This document shows, in pieces, positions 1-8,134 of a DNA stretch of 9,431 nucleotides. Each line of letters opens with the position of its first letter. Position 1 is the stretch's first letter. Origin of the DNA: Burkholderiales bacterium (GTDB taxonomy: Bacteria > Pseudomonadota > Gammaproteobacteria > Burkholderiales > Burkholderiaceae); contig CANBUA010000192.1 of the NCBI GenBank assembly GCA_947372535.1, positions 1 through 9,431 on the forward strand. The letters are read 5' to 3'. The position numbers were made by a program, and so were the translations under genes. Below the pieces are notes generated by a model. It searched no databases. It worked only from the letters and a program-made list of their open reading frames with translations, and was not told the origin of the DNA.

Positions 1-516
1 AGCTTGCGGCAGCTGGCCAAGGACGTGGGCGTGTCGGCCAACGCGGCCTACCGCCACTTCGAGGACAAGGATGCGCTGCTCAGCGCGATGGCGGCCGAGG
101 GCTTTCGGCGCTTCACCCTGTCCCAGCAAGAGGCCGTGGCCAAGGTGCCGCAGGCGGAGGACCGCCTCAAAGCTTCAGGCCGCGCCTACGTGGCGTTCGC
201 ACAGGCCCACCCGGCCTTGTACCGGCTCATGTTCCAGAGGCTGAGTTGCGCGGCCACCCACCCTGATCTGGCCATGACCGCCATCGATGGCATGACGGTG
301 CTGCTGGAGGCCACCTCCAGTTTGCTGGGCGCACCGGCTCACGATGAGCGCGTGCGCGTGGCCGCAGCCGCGTGCTGGAGCCTGGTCCACGGCCTGAGCG
401 GCTTGTCTCAGGGCGGGCAGCTGGCCGTCTTCGGTTTGCCCATCGACGCCCTGATCGACCGGGTGCTGTCCATGCCTGCGTTGCTCAGCCAGTTGCGCCC
501 CACTGGCCAGGGCTGA
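1..516 (+). CDS. TetR/AcrR-family transcriptional regulator, 5' end missing
   Basis: The frame is open from base 1 (AGC) to the TGA at 514-516, giving 171 visible residues; the true start lies outside the window. The visible N-terminus carries the recognition part of a TetR helix-turn-helix: LAKDVGVSANAAYRHFEDKD, followed by ALL, at about residues 5-27. The first 25-30 residues of a normal TetR protein (helix 1 and part of helix 2) are therefore absent. The C-terminal ligand and dimer domain has AYVAFAQAHPALYRLMFQ (about 62-79) and CWSLVHGLSGL (about 125-135), which fits the WHG-type TetR C-terminal domain. Proteins of this family are usually repressors released by a small ligand; neither ligand nor operator can be read here. 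It converges on the hydrolase gene with only 5 bp between stops, so its target is probably its own promoter or genes to the left. Confidence 0.9.
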   Translation, partial: SLRQLAKDVGVSANAAYRHFEDKDALLSAMAAEGFRRFTLSQQEAVAKVPQAEDRLKASGRAYVAFAQAHPALYRLMFQRLSCAATHPDLAMTAIDGMTVLLEATSSLLGAPAHDERVRVAAAACWSLVHGLSGLSQGGQLAVFGLPIDALIDRVLSMPALLSQLRPTGQG

Positions 517-521
517 GGACT

Positions 522-1586
522 TCAGCTGGGTTGGCGCACGGGCCACCTCATGCTGCCGCCGATGGGCAGCACCACGAAGTCGTCGGTGGACAGGCCTGCC
601 CGGTTGCGGGCCAGTGCCAGCGCTCGGGGGGGCTCGTCCAGCGGCTCGTCGGTGAGCGTGAACGTGCCCCAGTGCACGGCCAGTGCGCGCTTGCAAGCCA
701 GGTCCTGAAAGATCTGCACCGCTTCCTCCGGGTTCACGTGCTGGTCTTTCATGAACCACCGAGGCTCGTAGGCGCCAATCGGCAGCAAGGCCAGATCAAA
801 TCCGCCCCCTTGTGCGGCCGTGTGTTCATGGGCAAAGCGCTGGCGGATGTCCTTGAAATCGGGCGAGTAGGCCGTGTCGCCTGCAAAGAAGAGGTGCGCC
901 TGAGCATTGCGCACCGCAAAGCCGCCCCACAAGCTGCGCATGGCGTCGGTGGCGGTGCGTGCTGACCAGTGCTGGGCCGGGGTCAGCGTCACCACCGTGC
1001 GCTGGTGCTGCGCCGTGGCGGGCAGCACATGCTCATCCCACCAGTCCAGCTCGACCACGCGGTGGATGCCCCATCGGCTCAGCCAGTGGCGGTGCACCAG
1101 GGGGGTGATGAACAGCGGCTGCCCACCAGGCTGACGTGCCAGGGCCCGGATGGAGCCCTCGTCCATGTGGTCATAGTGGTTGTGCGACAGCAGCACCACG
1201 TCGATGTGGGGCAGCTGGTTCAGTTCCATCCCGGGCGGGGTATGGCGTTGGGGGCCTGCAAACTGCACGGGTGAGCAGCGCTCGGAGAACACTGGGTCGG
1301 TGAGGATGTTGAGCCCGCCGATCTGCACCAGCACCGTGATGTGGCCAATCCAGGTGGCCATGGGTTGCATGGCCAGGGCCGATTTGGCATTGGCATGGAT
1401 GGCGGCCAGGTCCGGCGTCACCACGGGGATGGGCGTGCCCGGTGGGCGAGGATGGCCTTCGCGCCAGGCCCGCCACTTCCAGCGCAGCAGCTCAAGCCAG
1501 CGCTTGCCTCGGAAGCTCAGGTAATTGTTCTGAAAGCCGTCCGCGCGGTGGTGAGGCTTGGCCGGGTTGTGGTGCAGGTTCTTCAT
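522..1586 (-). CDS. NAPE-PLD-like metallo-beta-lactamase-fold hydrolase
   Basis: This encodes 354 residues. The zinc-site motif HNHYDH is at 135-140, with further probable metal ligands H206 (QHWSAR), D237 (FFAGDTAYS) and H305 (VHWGTF). The blocks LPIGAYEPRWFMKDQHVNPE (268-287) and HWGTF closely resemble mammalian N-acyl-phosphatidylethanolamine phospholipase D, as I recall that sequence. A phosphodiesterase acting on N-acylated phospholipids is thus the best family-based guess, but the bacterial substrate is unknown; such genes are also labelled UlaG-like. No signal peptide is seen. The ATG at 1586 is chosen because the family-like N-terminus (HHRADGFQNNY) begins just after it. The frame runs on to 1745, but that part overlaps fumarase and looks non-coding. 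No strong Shine-Dalgarno is seen; a GTG at 1596-1598 is an alternative start. It lies 76 bp downstream of fumarase, on the same strand, past a terminator. Confidence 0.88.
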   Translation of the reverse strand: MKNLHHNPAKPHHRADGFQNNYLSFRGKRWLELLRWKWRAWREGHPRPPGTPIPVVTPDLAAIHANAKSALAMQPMATWIGHITVLVQIGGLNILTDPVFSERCSPVQFAGPQRHTPPGMELNQLPHIDVVLLSHNHYDHMDEGSIRALARQPGGQPLFITPLVHRHWLSRWGIHRVVELDWWDEHVLPATAQHQRTVVTLTPAQHWSARTATDAMRSLWGGFAVRNAQAHLFFAGDTAYSPDFKDIRQRFAHEHTAAQGGGFDLALLPIGAYEPRWFMKDQHVNPEEAVQIFQDLACKRALAVHWGTFTLTDEPLDEPPRALALARNRAGLSTDDFVVLPIGGSMRWPVRQPS

Positions 1587-1599
1587 CGGTGTGGGCACG

Positions 1600-1632
1600 A
1601 AAAAGCCCCGAGGGCGAAGTGCCGTCGGGGCC
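1600..1632 (-). terminator. Intrinsic terminator after fumarase, inside the hydrolase leader
   Basis: Read on the minus strand, the stem GCCCCGA/TCGGGGC (1605-1611 with 1625-1631) encloses a G-G mismatch and three further pairs around a 5-base loop, and is followed at once by TTTTT (1604-1600). This is a classic Rho-independent terminator 31 bp past the fumarase stop. Its T-tract ends only 13 bases before the hydrolase ATG, so the hydrolase must be reached by read-through or by a promoter that I could not find. Confidence 0.8.
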
Positions 1633-1662
1633 GGTTGCACGGCTGCCAGGGTTGATCTGGCG

Positions 1663-3189
1663 TCAGGCCACGCTGACGGGGATCTTCCCGATCTTGGCCG
1701 CCCAGGTCTTCGGGCCTTCGATGTGGGCACTGGTGCCGCCCGCATCCACGGCCACCGTCACCGGCATGTCGACCACGTCGAACTCATAAATGGCTTCCAT
1801 GCCCAGATCGGCAAAGCCCACCACTTTGGCGGCCTTGATCGCTTTGGACACCAGGTAGGCTGAGCCGCCCACGGCCATCAGGTAAGCCGACTTGTGCTTC
1901 TTGATCGCCTCGATGGCCACGGGGCCGCGCTCGGCCTTGCCCACCATGCTGATCAGGCCGGTCTGGGCCAGCATCATCTCGGTGAAGCTGTCCATGCGGG
2001 TGGCGGTGGTGGGGCCGGCAGGGCCGACCACTTCGTCACGCACCGGATCCACCGGGCCCACGTAATAGATGACGCGGTTGGTGAAGTCGACCGGCAGCTT
2101 CTGACCTGAAGCCAACATGTCCTGGATGCGCTTGTGCGCGGCGTCGCGGCCGGTCAGCATCTTGCCGTTGAGCAGCAGGGTCTGGCCCGGTGTCCAGCTG
2201 GCCACTTCGGCTTTGGTCAGCGTGTTCAGGTCCACGCGCTTGGACTTGTTGTAGTCCGGTGCCCAGTGAACGTTGGGCCACAGGTCCAGGCTGGGCGGAT
2301 CCAGGTAAACCGGGCCCGAGCCGTCCATCACGAAGTGGGCGTGGCGGGTGGCCGCGCAGTTCGGGATCATGGCGATGGGCTTGCTTGCCGCGTGCGTGGG
2401 CCAGGTCTTGATCTTCACGTCCAGCACGGTGGTCAAGCCACCCAGGCCTTGGGCACCAATGCCCAGCGCGTTGACCTTCTCGTACAGTTCAATGCGCATC
2501 TCTTCCAACTTGTTCTGCGGGCCACGGGCCAGCAGTTCGTACATGTCGATGTCGTCCATCAGCGATTCTTTGGCCAGCAGCGCCGCCTTTTCCGCCGTGC
2601 CGCCCACGCCAATGCCCAGCATGCCGGGCGGGCACCAGCCGGCACCCATGGTCGGCACCGTCTTGAGCACCCAGTCGACGATGTTGTCGCTGGGGTTGAG
2701 CATGTACACCTTGGACTTGTTCTCCGAGCCGCCGCCCTTGGCCGCCACCGTCACGTCCACCTTGTCGCCGGGCACCAGCTCCATGAACACCACGGCCGGC
2801 GTGTTGTCCTTGGTGTTCTTGCGCTCGAAGATCGGATCGCTCAACACGGATGCGCGCAGCTTGTTGTCCGGGTTGTTGTAGCCCTGGCGCACGCCTTCGT
2901 CCACCGCATCCTGGATGCTCTTGTTGCCGAAGCCTTCCCACTTCACGCCCATCCCGATTTTCAGGAAGACGTTGACGATGCCGGTGTCCTGGCAGATGGG
3001 GCGGTGGCCCTCGGCGCACATGCGCGAGTTGGTCAGGATCTGGGCGATGGCGTCCTTGGCCGCCGGTGATTCCTCACGCTCGTAAGCGCGGGCCAGGTGG
3101 GCGATGAAATCAGCAGGGTGGTAGTAGCTGATGTACTGCAGCGCGGCTGCGACACTTTCAACGAGGTCGTCGTGGCGAATGGTCGTCAT
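1663..3189 (-). CDS. fumA: Fumarate hydratase, class I (4Fe-4S)
   Basis: This encodes 508 residues, normal for the single-chain class I fumarase, which interconverts fumarate and L-malate in the cytosolic TCA cycle. The N-terminal alpha domain and C-terminal beta domain are both complete. Three cysteines sit where the family binds its [4Fe-4S] cluster: C66 (HRPICQDTG), C186 (GWCPPGMLGIG) and C278 (PNCAATRH). The substrate-site segment GPAGPTTATRMDSF spans about 389-402. The oxygen-labile cluster separates it from the class II FumC enzyme. The ATG at 3189 starts the family-like MTTIRHDDLVESVAAALQYI; an in-frame TTG at 3222 would add 11 uncharacteristic residues. No good Shine-Dalgarno precedes the ATG, and two hairpins lie in the leader. 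It is divergent from acs. The symbol follows E. coli class I naming; fumB would be equally apt. Confidence 0.95.
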   Translation of the reverse strand: MTTIRHDDLVESVAAALQYISYYHPADFIAHLARAYEREESPAAKDAIAQILTNSRMCAEGHRPICQDTGIVNVFLKIGMGVKWEGFGNKSIQDAVDEGVRQGYNNPDNKLRASVLSDPIFERKNTKDNTPAVVFMELVPGDKVDVTVAAKGGGSENKSKVYMLNPSDNIVDWVLKTVPTMGAGWCPPGMLGIGVGGTAEKAALLAKESLMDDIDMYELLARGPQNKLEEMRIELYEKVNALGIGAQGLGGLTTVLDVKIKTWPTHAASKPIAMIPNCAATRHAHFVMDGSGPVYLDPPSLDLWPNVHWAPDYNKSKRVDLNTLTKAEVASWTPGQTLLLNGKMLTGRDAAHKRIQDMLASGQKLPVDFTNRVIYYVGPVDPVRDEVVGPAGPTTATRMDSFTEMMLAQTGLISMVGKAERGPVAIEAIKKHKSAYLMAVGGSAYLVSKAIKAAKVVGFADLGMEAIYEFDVVDMPVTVAVDAGGTSAHIEGPKTWAAKIGKIPVSVA

Positions 3190-3207
3190 GGCTTGGGCTT
3201 GTCTGGC

Positions 3208-3224
3208 CTTTGTGAGGCACAAAG
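3208..3224 (-). promoter_or_regulatory. Perfect 7-bp inverted repeat in the fumarase leader (hairpin 2)
   Basis: CTTTGTG-AGG-CACAAAG is a perfect inverted repeat with a 3-base centre, ending 18 bases before the fumarase ATG. In the transcript it could fold into a tight hairpin and hide the only purine-rich AAAGG stretch upstream of the start. As DNA it could equally be an operator. The pairing is seen directly; the role is inference. Confidence 0.4.
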
Positions 3225-3233
3225 AAAAGGTGG

Positions 3234-3251
3234 CGTGCGGGCAGCCGCACG
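3234..3251 (-). promoter_or_regulatory. GC-rich 7-bp hairpin in the fumarase leader (hairpin 1)
   Basis: CGTGCGG and CCGCACG pair perfectly around a 4-base loop. On the fumarase strand the stem is followed by CCACCTTTTCTTTG, which resembles a weak intrinsic terminator or pause site with a 5-base gap before the T-rich run. It lies 45-62 bases upstream of the fumarase start, so an attenuator is possible. Confidence 0.35.
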
Positions 3252-3542
3252 GGCAGGACCATCATTTTGCCAAGGTTGTTGCCCTCACAAACGAGTGGGT
3301 TGAACATGCTTTTCACTTTGGTGTGGCAAATGCACCTGCGCCACCGTGTGGACGATGTCACACACGCCAAGCGTGAGCGTTGACGCGGCTTTGTCACTGT
3401 GTCAGATTGGGACAGGGATACCCCTAGGCACAAATATCAGGGCGAAGGGCATGGTTGAGGGGTTGACAACGCCGGGCGCATGATGCTTGGTAAAGTCAGG
3501 CCACAACGATGCGCCATCAGCGCCACAAGAACGGAGCACCCC

Positions 3543-5525
<1,983 letters not shown>

Positions 5526-5598
5526 ACCTGCGCCCGAATGGGCCCGGTCAATATGGCCGGCCTGCCTCGGGTGCCGCCAGATACCCTGTATTACCCCC

Positions 5599-5621
5599 AT
5601 CCGGGTCACGAGCCCGGGTTT
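5599..5621 (+). terminator. Weak stem-loop after acs, possible terminator
   Basis: ATCCGGG (5599-5605) pairs with CCCGGGT (5613-5619), including one G-T wobble, around a 7-base loop, 73 bases past the acs stop. Only TTT follows the stem, so termination would be weak or Rho-dependent. Confidence 0.22.
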
Positions 5622-5665
5622 GGGCGGAGCCTTGCCAAAAGAATGTCCGGAAAGGAGAACGGTCC

Positions 5666-5713
5666 GTGGAATTCCACCGACAACTCAGCGTTCACCCTCA
5701 TTACACATTTTAA
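5666..5713 (+). CDS. Possible 15-residue leader peptide upstream of the transporter
   Basis: A GTG at 5666 follows AAAGGAG (5651-5657) with an 8-base gap, a better ribosome site than most genes in this window have. It opens a frame reading MEFHRQLSVHPHYTF and stops at TAA (5711-5713), six bases before the near-palindrome at 5719. The peptide has three His and three aromatic residues and no membrane or export signal. It matches no family I recognise. It could be a regulatory leader ORF, a small protein, or a chance frame after a purine-rich patch. An overlapping frame from the ATG at 5643 (42 codons, ending at 5771) lacks a Shine-Dalgarno and is less attractive. Confidence 0.3.
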   Translation: MEFHRQLSVHPHYTF

Positions 5714-5718
5714 CAACC

Positions 5719-5734
5719 CCCCTAAATTAAGGGG
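5719..5734. promoter_or_regulatory. Near-palindrome, possible operator upstream of the transporter
   Basis: CCCCTAAATTAAGGGG is self-complementary except for one mismatched symmetric pair, with CCCCT-type arms about an AT core. It ends 51 bases before the transporter ATG. Symmetry and position suit a dimeric regulator. The CCCCTA arm recurs before acs at 3421-3426. Confidence 0.4.
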
Positions 5735-5785
5735 TGGAAACGTCACAAGCGTTCTCTCTTTTTCGCAATGACGAGGAGCTTCCCC

Positions 5786-7630
5786 ATGGCAACTAGCAAC
5801 GTTCACACCGCGCCCATGACGGCAGAGGAAAAGAAGGTCATCTTCGCCTCCAGTCTGGGTACCGTCTTCGAGTGGTACGACTTCTACCTTTACGGGTCGT
5901 TGGCGGCCATCATCGCCAAACAATTCTTTGCAGGCCTGGACCCCACGTCCGCCTTCATCTTTGCCCTGCTGGCCTTTGCCGCCGGTTTCATCGTGCGCCC
6001 CTTCGGCGCCCTGGTGTTCGGTCGTCTGGGCGACATGATCGGCCGCAAGTACACCTTCCTGATCACCATCCTGATCATGGGCATGTCCACCTTCATCGTG
6101 GGCGTGCTGCCGGGCTACAACACCATTGGCAAGATCGCTCCGATCACCCTGATCGCCCTGCGCCTGCTGCAAGGTCTGGCGCTGGGCGGTGAGTACGGTG
6201 GCGCCGCCACCTACGTGGCCGAACACGCACCGCAAGGTCGCCGTGGCGCCTACACCGCCTGGATCCAGACCACCGCCACGATGGGCCTGTTCCTGTCGCT
6301 GCTGGTGATCCTGGGCGTCCGCACTTCCATCGGTGAAGAAGCCTTTGCCGACTGGGGCTGGCGCATTCCCTTCCTGGTGTCGATCGCACTGCTGGCCGTC
6401 AGCGTGTGGATCCGCATGAGCATGAACGAATCCCCCGCCTTCAAGAAGATGAAGGAAGAGGGCAAGACCTCCAAGGCACCGCTGTCCGAGTCCTTCGGCC
6501 AATGGAGCAACCTGAAGATCGTGATCCTGGCCTTGTTCGGTCTGGTCGCTGGTCAGGCTGTGGTCTGGTACACCGGTCAGTTCTATGCCCTGTTCTTCCT
6601 GACGCAAGCGCTGAAGGTGGACGGTGCCACGGCCAACATCCTGGTTGCCATTGGCCTGCTGATCGGCACCCCCTTCTTCGTGGTGTTCGGTTCGCTGTCC
6701 GACAAGATCGGCCGCAAGCCCATCATCCTGGCGGGTTGTCTGGTGGCTTCGCTGACCTACTTCCCGCTGTTCCGCGCACTGACCGAGGCCGCCAACCCGG
6801 ATCTGGCCCGCGCCCAGGCGACCGCTCCGGTCACCCTGTCGGCCGACAACTCCGAGTGCTCCTTCCAGTTCAACCCGACCGGCACCGCCAAGTTCACCAG
6901 CTCGTGTGACGTGGCCAAGCAGTTGCTGGCTTCCAGCTCTGTGAACTACGACAACGTGGCCGGCGCTCCGGGTTCGGTGGCCTTCGTCAAGGTGGGTGAC
7001 ACCGTGATCCGCAGCTTCTCGCCCACCAAGGTGACGGATGCCGACATCCCGGCAGCCCAGGAAGCCGCGACCAAGTCCAAGGACGCCGCCATCAAGAAGG
7101 TGGTGGACATGAAGGCTTCGGGCGTCGTCGGCAAGGAAGCCGAAGACAAGCTCAAGGACGCCGAGAAGGCCTTGAAGGAAGCCACCGCCGCGCTGGCTGC
7201 CTTTGACAAGGATGGCAAGGCCGCTGCGGCCAAGGTCATCGAAGGCCAGTTCAAGAAGGCTGTGGGCGCTGCGCTCAAGACCGCTGGCTACCCGACCAAG
7301 GCCGATCCAGCCAAGCTCAACAAGCCGGTGATCGTGGCCATCCTGACACTGCTGGTGATCTACGTGACCATGGTGTACGGCCCGATCGCGGCCATGTTGG
7401 TGGAAATGTTCCCCACCCGCATCCGCTACACCTCGATGTCCCTGCCGTACCACATCGGCAACGGCTGGTTCGGCGGCCTGCTGCCCACCACCGCCTTTGC
7501 GATCGTGGCCCAGACGGGGAACATCTACAACGGCCTGTGGTACCCGATCATCGTGGCCGGTGCCACCTTCGTGATCGGCCTGCTGTTCGTTCGCGAAACC
7601 AAAGACGTCGACATCTACGCCGGCGATTGA
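5786..7630 (+). CDS. MHS-type MFS transporter with large periplasmic insert
   Basis: This encodes 614 residues with 12 predicted membrane segments, at about 19-44, 54-78, 89-110, 117-140, 153-177, 192-212, 244-272, 280-304, 311-333, 513-540, 552-575 and 584-602. MFS loop motifs GRLGDMIGRK (79-88) and GSLSDKIGRK (302-311) are clear. FEWYDFYLYG (29-38), RLLQGLALGGEYGGA and the C-terminal MFPTRIRYTSMS mark the metabolite:H+ symporter branch (ProP, KgtP, ShiA relatives). The loop between segments 9 and 10 spans about 178 residues and should be periplasmic; its first part has C358 and C374, its second part is Ala/Lys/Glu-rich helix. The ATG at 5786 has AGGAG 7 bases upstream; the ATG at 5768 would add six residues and swallow that site. 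Lying just after acs suggests a small carboxylate substrate, but this is inference from position. Near-uniform AAG lysine codons hint at high expression. Confidence 0.92.
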   Translation: MATSNVHTAPMTAEEKKVIFASSLGTVFEWYDFYLYGSLAAIIAKQFFAGLDPTSAFIFALLAFAAGFIVRPFGALVFGRLGDMIGRKYTFLITILIMGMSTFIVGVLPGYNTIGKIAPITLIALRLLQGLALGGEYGGAATYVAEHAPQGRRGAYTAWIQTTATMGLFLSLLVILGVRTSIGEEAFADWGWRIPFLVSIALLAVSVWIRMSMNESPAFKKMKEEGKTSKAPLSESFGQWSNLKIVILALFGLVAGQAVVWYTGQFYALFFLTQALKVDGATANILVAIGLLIGTPFFVVFGSLSDKIGRKPIILAGCLVASLTYFPLFRALTEAANPDLARAQATAPVTLSADNSECSFQFNPTGTAKFTSSCDVAKQLLASSSVNYDNVAGAPGSVAFVKVGDTVIRSFSPTKVTDADIPAAQEAATKSKDAAIKKVVDMKASGVVGKEAEDKLKDAEKALKEATAALAAFDKDGKAAAAKVIEGQFKKAVGAALKTAGYPTKADPAKLNKPVIVAILTLLVIYVTMVYGPIAAMLVEMFPTRIRYTSMSLPYHIGNGWFGGLLPTTAFAIVAQTGNIYNGLWYPIIVAGATFVIGLLFVRETKDVDIYAGD

Positions 7631-7686
7631 TCGGTCTGCCCACCCTTTTGGGGGCGTGGCGCGTCACTGGCCGGCGCCGCGGCAGC

Positions 7687-8001
7687 TCACTTCAGGCTCA
7701 GAACCCAATTCACCAGTTGCTTGGCTTCGGCTTCGTTCACCTGGGTGTTGGCCGGCATGGGCACTTCACCCCAGGAGCCCTTGCCACCCTTGAGCACCTT
7801 TTCGATCAGCTTGGCTTCGATGCCCTTCTGGCCGCGGTAGCGTTTGGCCACATCCTTGTAAGCGGGCCCCACGACCTTGTTGTCCACCTGGTGGCAAGCC
7901 AGACATGCCTTCTTCTGAGCCAGTTCAAGGCTGGCCATGGCCTGGGTACAGCTCAGCAGCAGGGCAGCGGTCAGGCCAAGAGCGGGCAGATGGATGCGCA
8001 T
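7687..8001 (-). CDS. Periplasmic cytochrome c, class I (c-551/c-552 type)
   Basis: This encodes 104 residues. A signal peptide covers 1-23, with likely cleavage at AMA|SLE, leaving a mature protein of 81 residues, the size of the c-551 group. The haem motif CLACH is at 33-37, with H37 as the proximal ligand; M82 in GEVPMPAN is the probable distal ligand. Segments VVGPAYKDVAKRY and the C-terminal helix AEAKQLVNWVLSLK are typical of the family. Such proteins shuttle electrons between periplasmic redox partners and terminal oxidases or nitrogen-oxide reductases; the partner is not visible. The start is supported by GAGGA (complement of 8008-8012) 6 bases upstream. C18 (LLSC) faintly resembles a lipobox, but the Ala-X-Ala site looks better. 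It converges with the transporter and no good terminator is seen in the 56 bases between them. Confidence 0.94.
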   Translation of the reverse strand: MRIHLPALGLTAALLLSCTQAMASLELAQKKACLACHQVDNKVVGPAYKDVAKRYRGQKGIEAKLIEKVLKGGKGSWGEVPMPANTQVNEAEAKQLVNWVLSLK

Positions 8002-8040
8002 GAAGGGTCCTCAAGGATGTGAAACAAAGGGTCAGGCGCC

Positions 8041-8069
8041 TTGGACGCCCGTCGCCGGTGGTTTATAAA
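8041..8069 (+). promoter_or_regulatory. Candidate sigma-70 promoter for the Trp-rich gene
   Basis: TTGGAC (8041-8046) and TATAAA (8064-8069) are separated by 17 bases and would start transcription near 8076, giving a leader of about 59 bases. The -10 matches the consensus at 5 of 6 positions; the -35 only in its TTG. The -10 lies within the perfect palindrome GTTTATAAAC (8061-8070). Confidence 0.4.
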
Positions 8070-8081
8070 CGCATTCAGGTG

Positions 8082-8117
8082 GCGCCACGGTTGACAGTGG
8101 CGCGGAACACGTTTTTT
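8082..8117 (+). promoter_or_regulatory. Hairpin plus T-run in the Trp-rich gene leader
   Basis: GCGCCAC (8082-8088) pairs perfectly with GTGGCGC (8097-8103) around an 8-base loop, and TTTTTT follows at 8112-8117. The 8-base gap between stem and T-run is too long for a standard intrinsic terminator. It may be an attenuator-like element or chance. The left arm also belongs to the palindrome GTGGCGCCAC (8079-8088). Confidence 0.3.
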
Positions 8118-8134
8118 CTTGAGGGGTATTGCAC

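Larger units (their letters stand above)
3190..3542. promoter_or_regulatory. Divergent fumarase/acs control region
   Basis: No gene is supported in these 353 bases. For fumarase (minus strand), a candidate extended -10, TGG-CAAAAT, lies at 3264-3272, giving a leader of roughly 70 bases that holds both hairpins. For acs (plus strand), a candidate extended -10, TGG-TAAAGT, lies at 3488-3496, some 47 bases before the ATG. A TTGACA at 3463-3468 is 22 bases from that -10, too far for a standard pair. TACCCCTAGG at 3419-3428 is a candidate regulator site; its first seven bases match the NarL-type heptamer TACYYMT. All promoter calls are by eye. Confidence 0.4.
5526..5785 (+). promoter_or_regulatory. 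acs-to-transporter intergenic region with candidate regulatory elements
   Basis: This 260-base stretch has no conventional gene. It holds a weak stem-loop at 5599-5619 (ATCCGGG/CCCGGGT) with only three T's after it, a possible 15-codon leader ORF at 5666-5713 with a strong Shine-Dalgarno, and a near-palindrome at 5719-5734. The transporter's own Shine-Dalgarno, AGGAG, is at 5774-5778. I found no convincing -35/-10 pair. The local AT-rich patch at 5700-5730 stands out from its GC-rich surroundings and is where a promoter would be expected. Confidence 0.4.

Noticed and set aside
4..6. TTG at base 4 as a real start of the TetR regulator
   Set aside because: The frame is open from base 1 and the missing part of the HTH domain must lie upstream; starting here would remove the first DNA-binding helix.
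1587..1745. 53-codon N-terminal extension of the hydrolase
   Set aside because: It runs through the terminator and into the fumarase coding end, is Arg/Pro-rich, and the family-like N-terminus begins after the ATG at 1586.
3380..3408. TTGACG with CAGATT 17 bases downstream as an acs promoter
   Set aside because: The -10 matches the consensus at only 3 of 6 positions and it lies about 130 bases from the acs start; the extended -10 at 3488-3496 is a better candidate.
5538..5771. 77-codon frame across the acs-transporter gap
   Set aside because: No Shine-Dalgarno before its starts, no family features, and its end overlaps the transporter's ribosome site region. The 15-codon frame at 5666 has better start signals.
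5606..7453. Very long open frame antisense to the transporter (about 615 codons), overlapping the previous antisense frame by 4 bases
   Set aside because: The 4-base overlap looks operon-like, but the translation is His/Gly/Gln/Asp-rich without hydrophobic core or motifs, and the plus-strand transporter explains the region.
7631..7686. Possible bidirectional terminator between the transporter and cytochrome c
   Set aside because: The CCAC/GTGG pairing around 7640-7660 is short and asymmetric, with a G-rich loop and no T-run on either strand.
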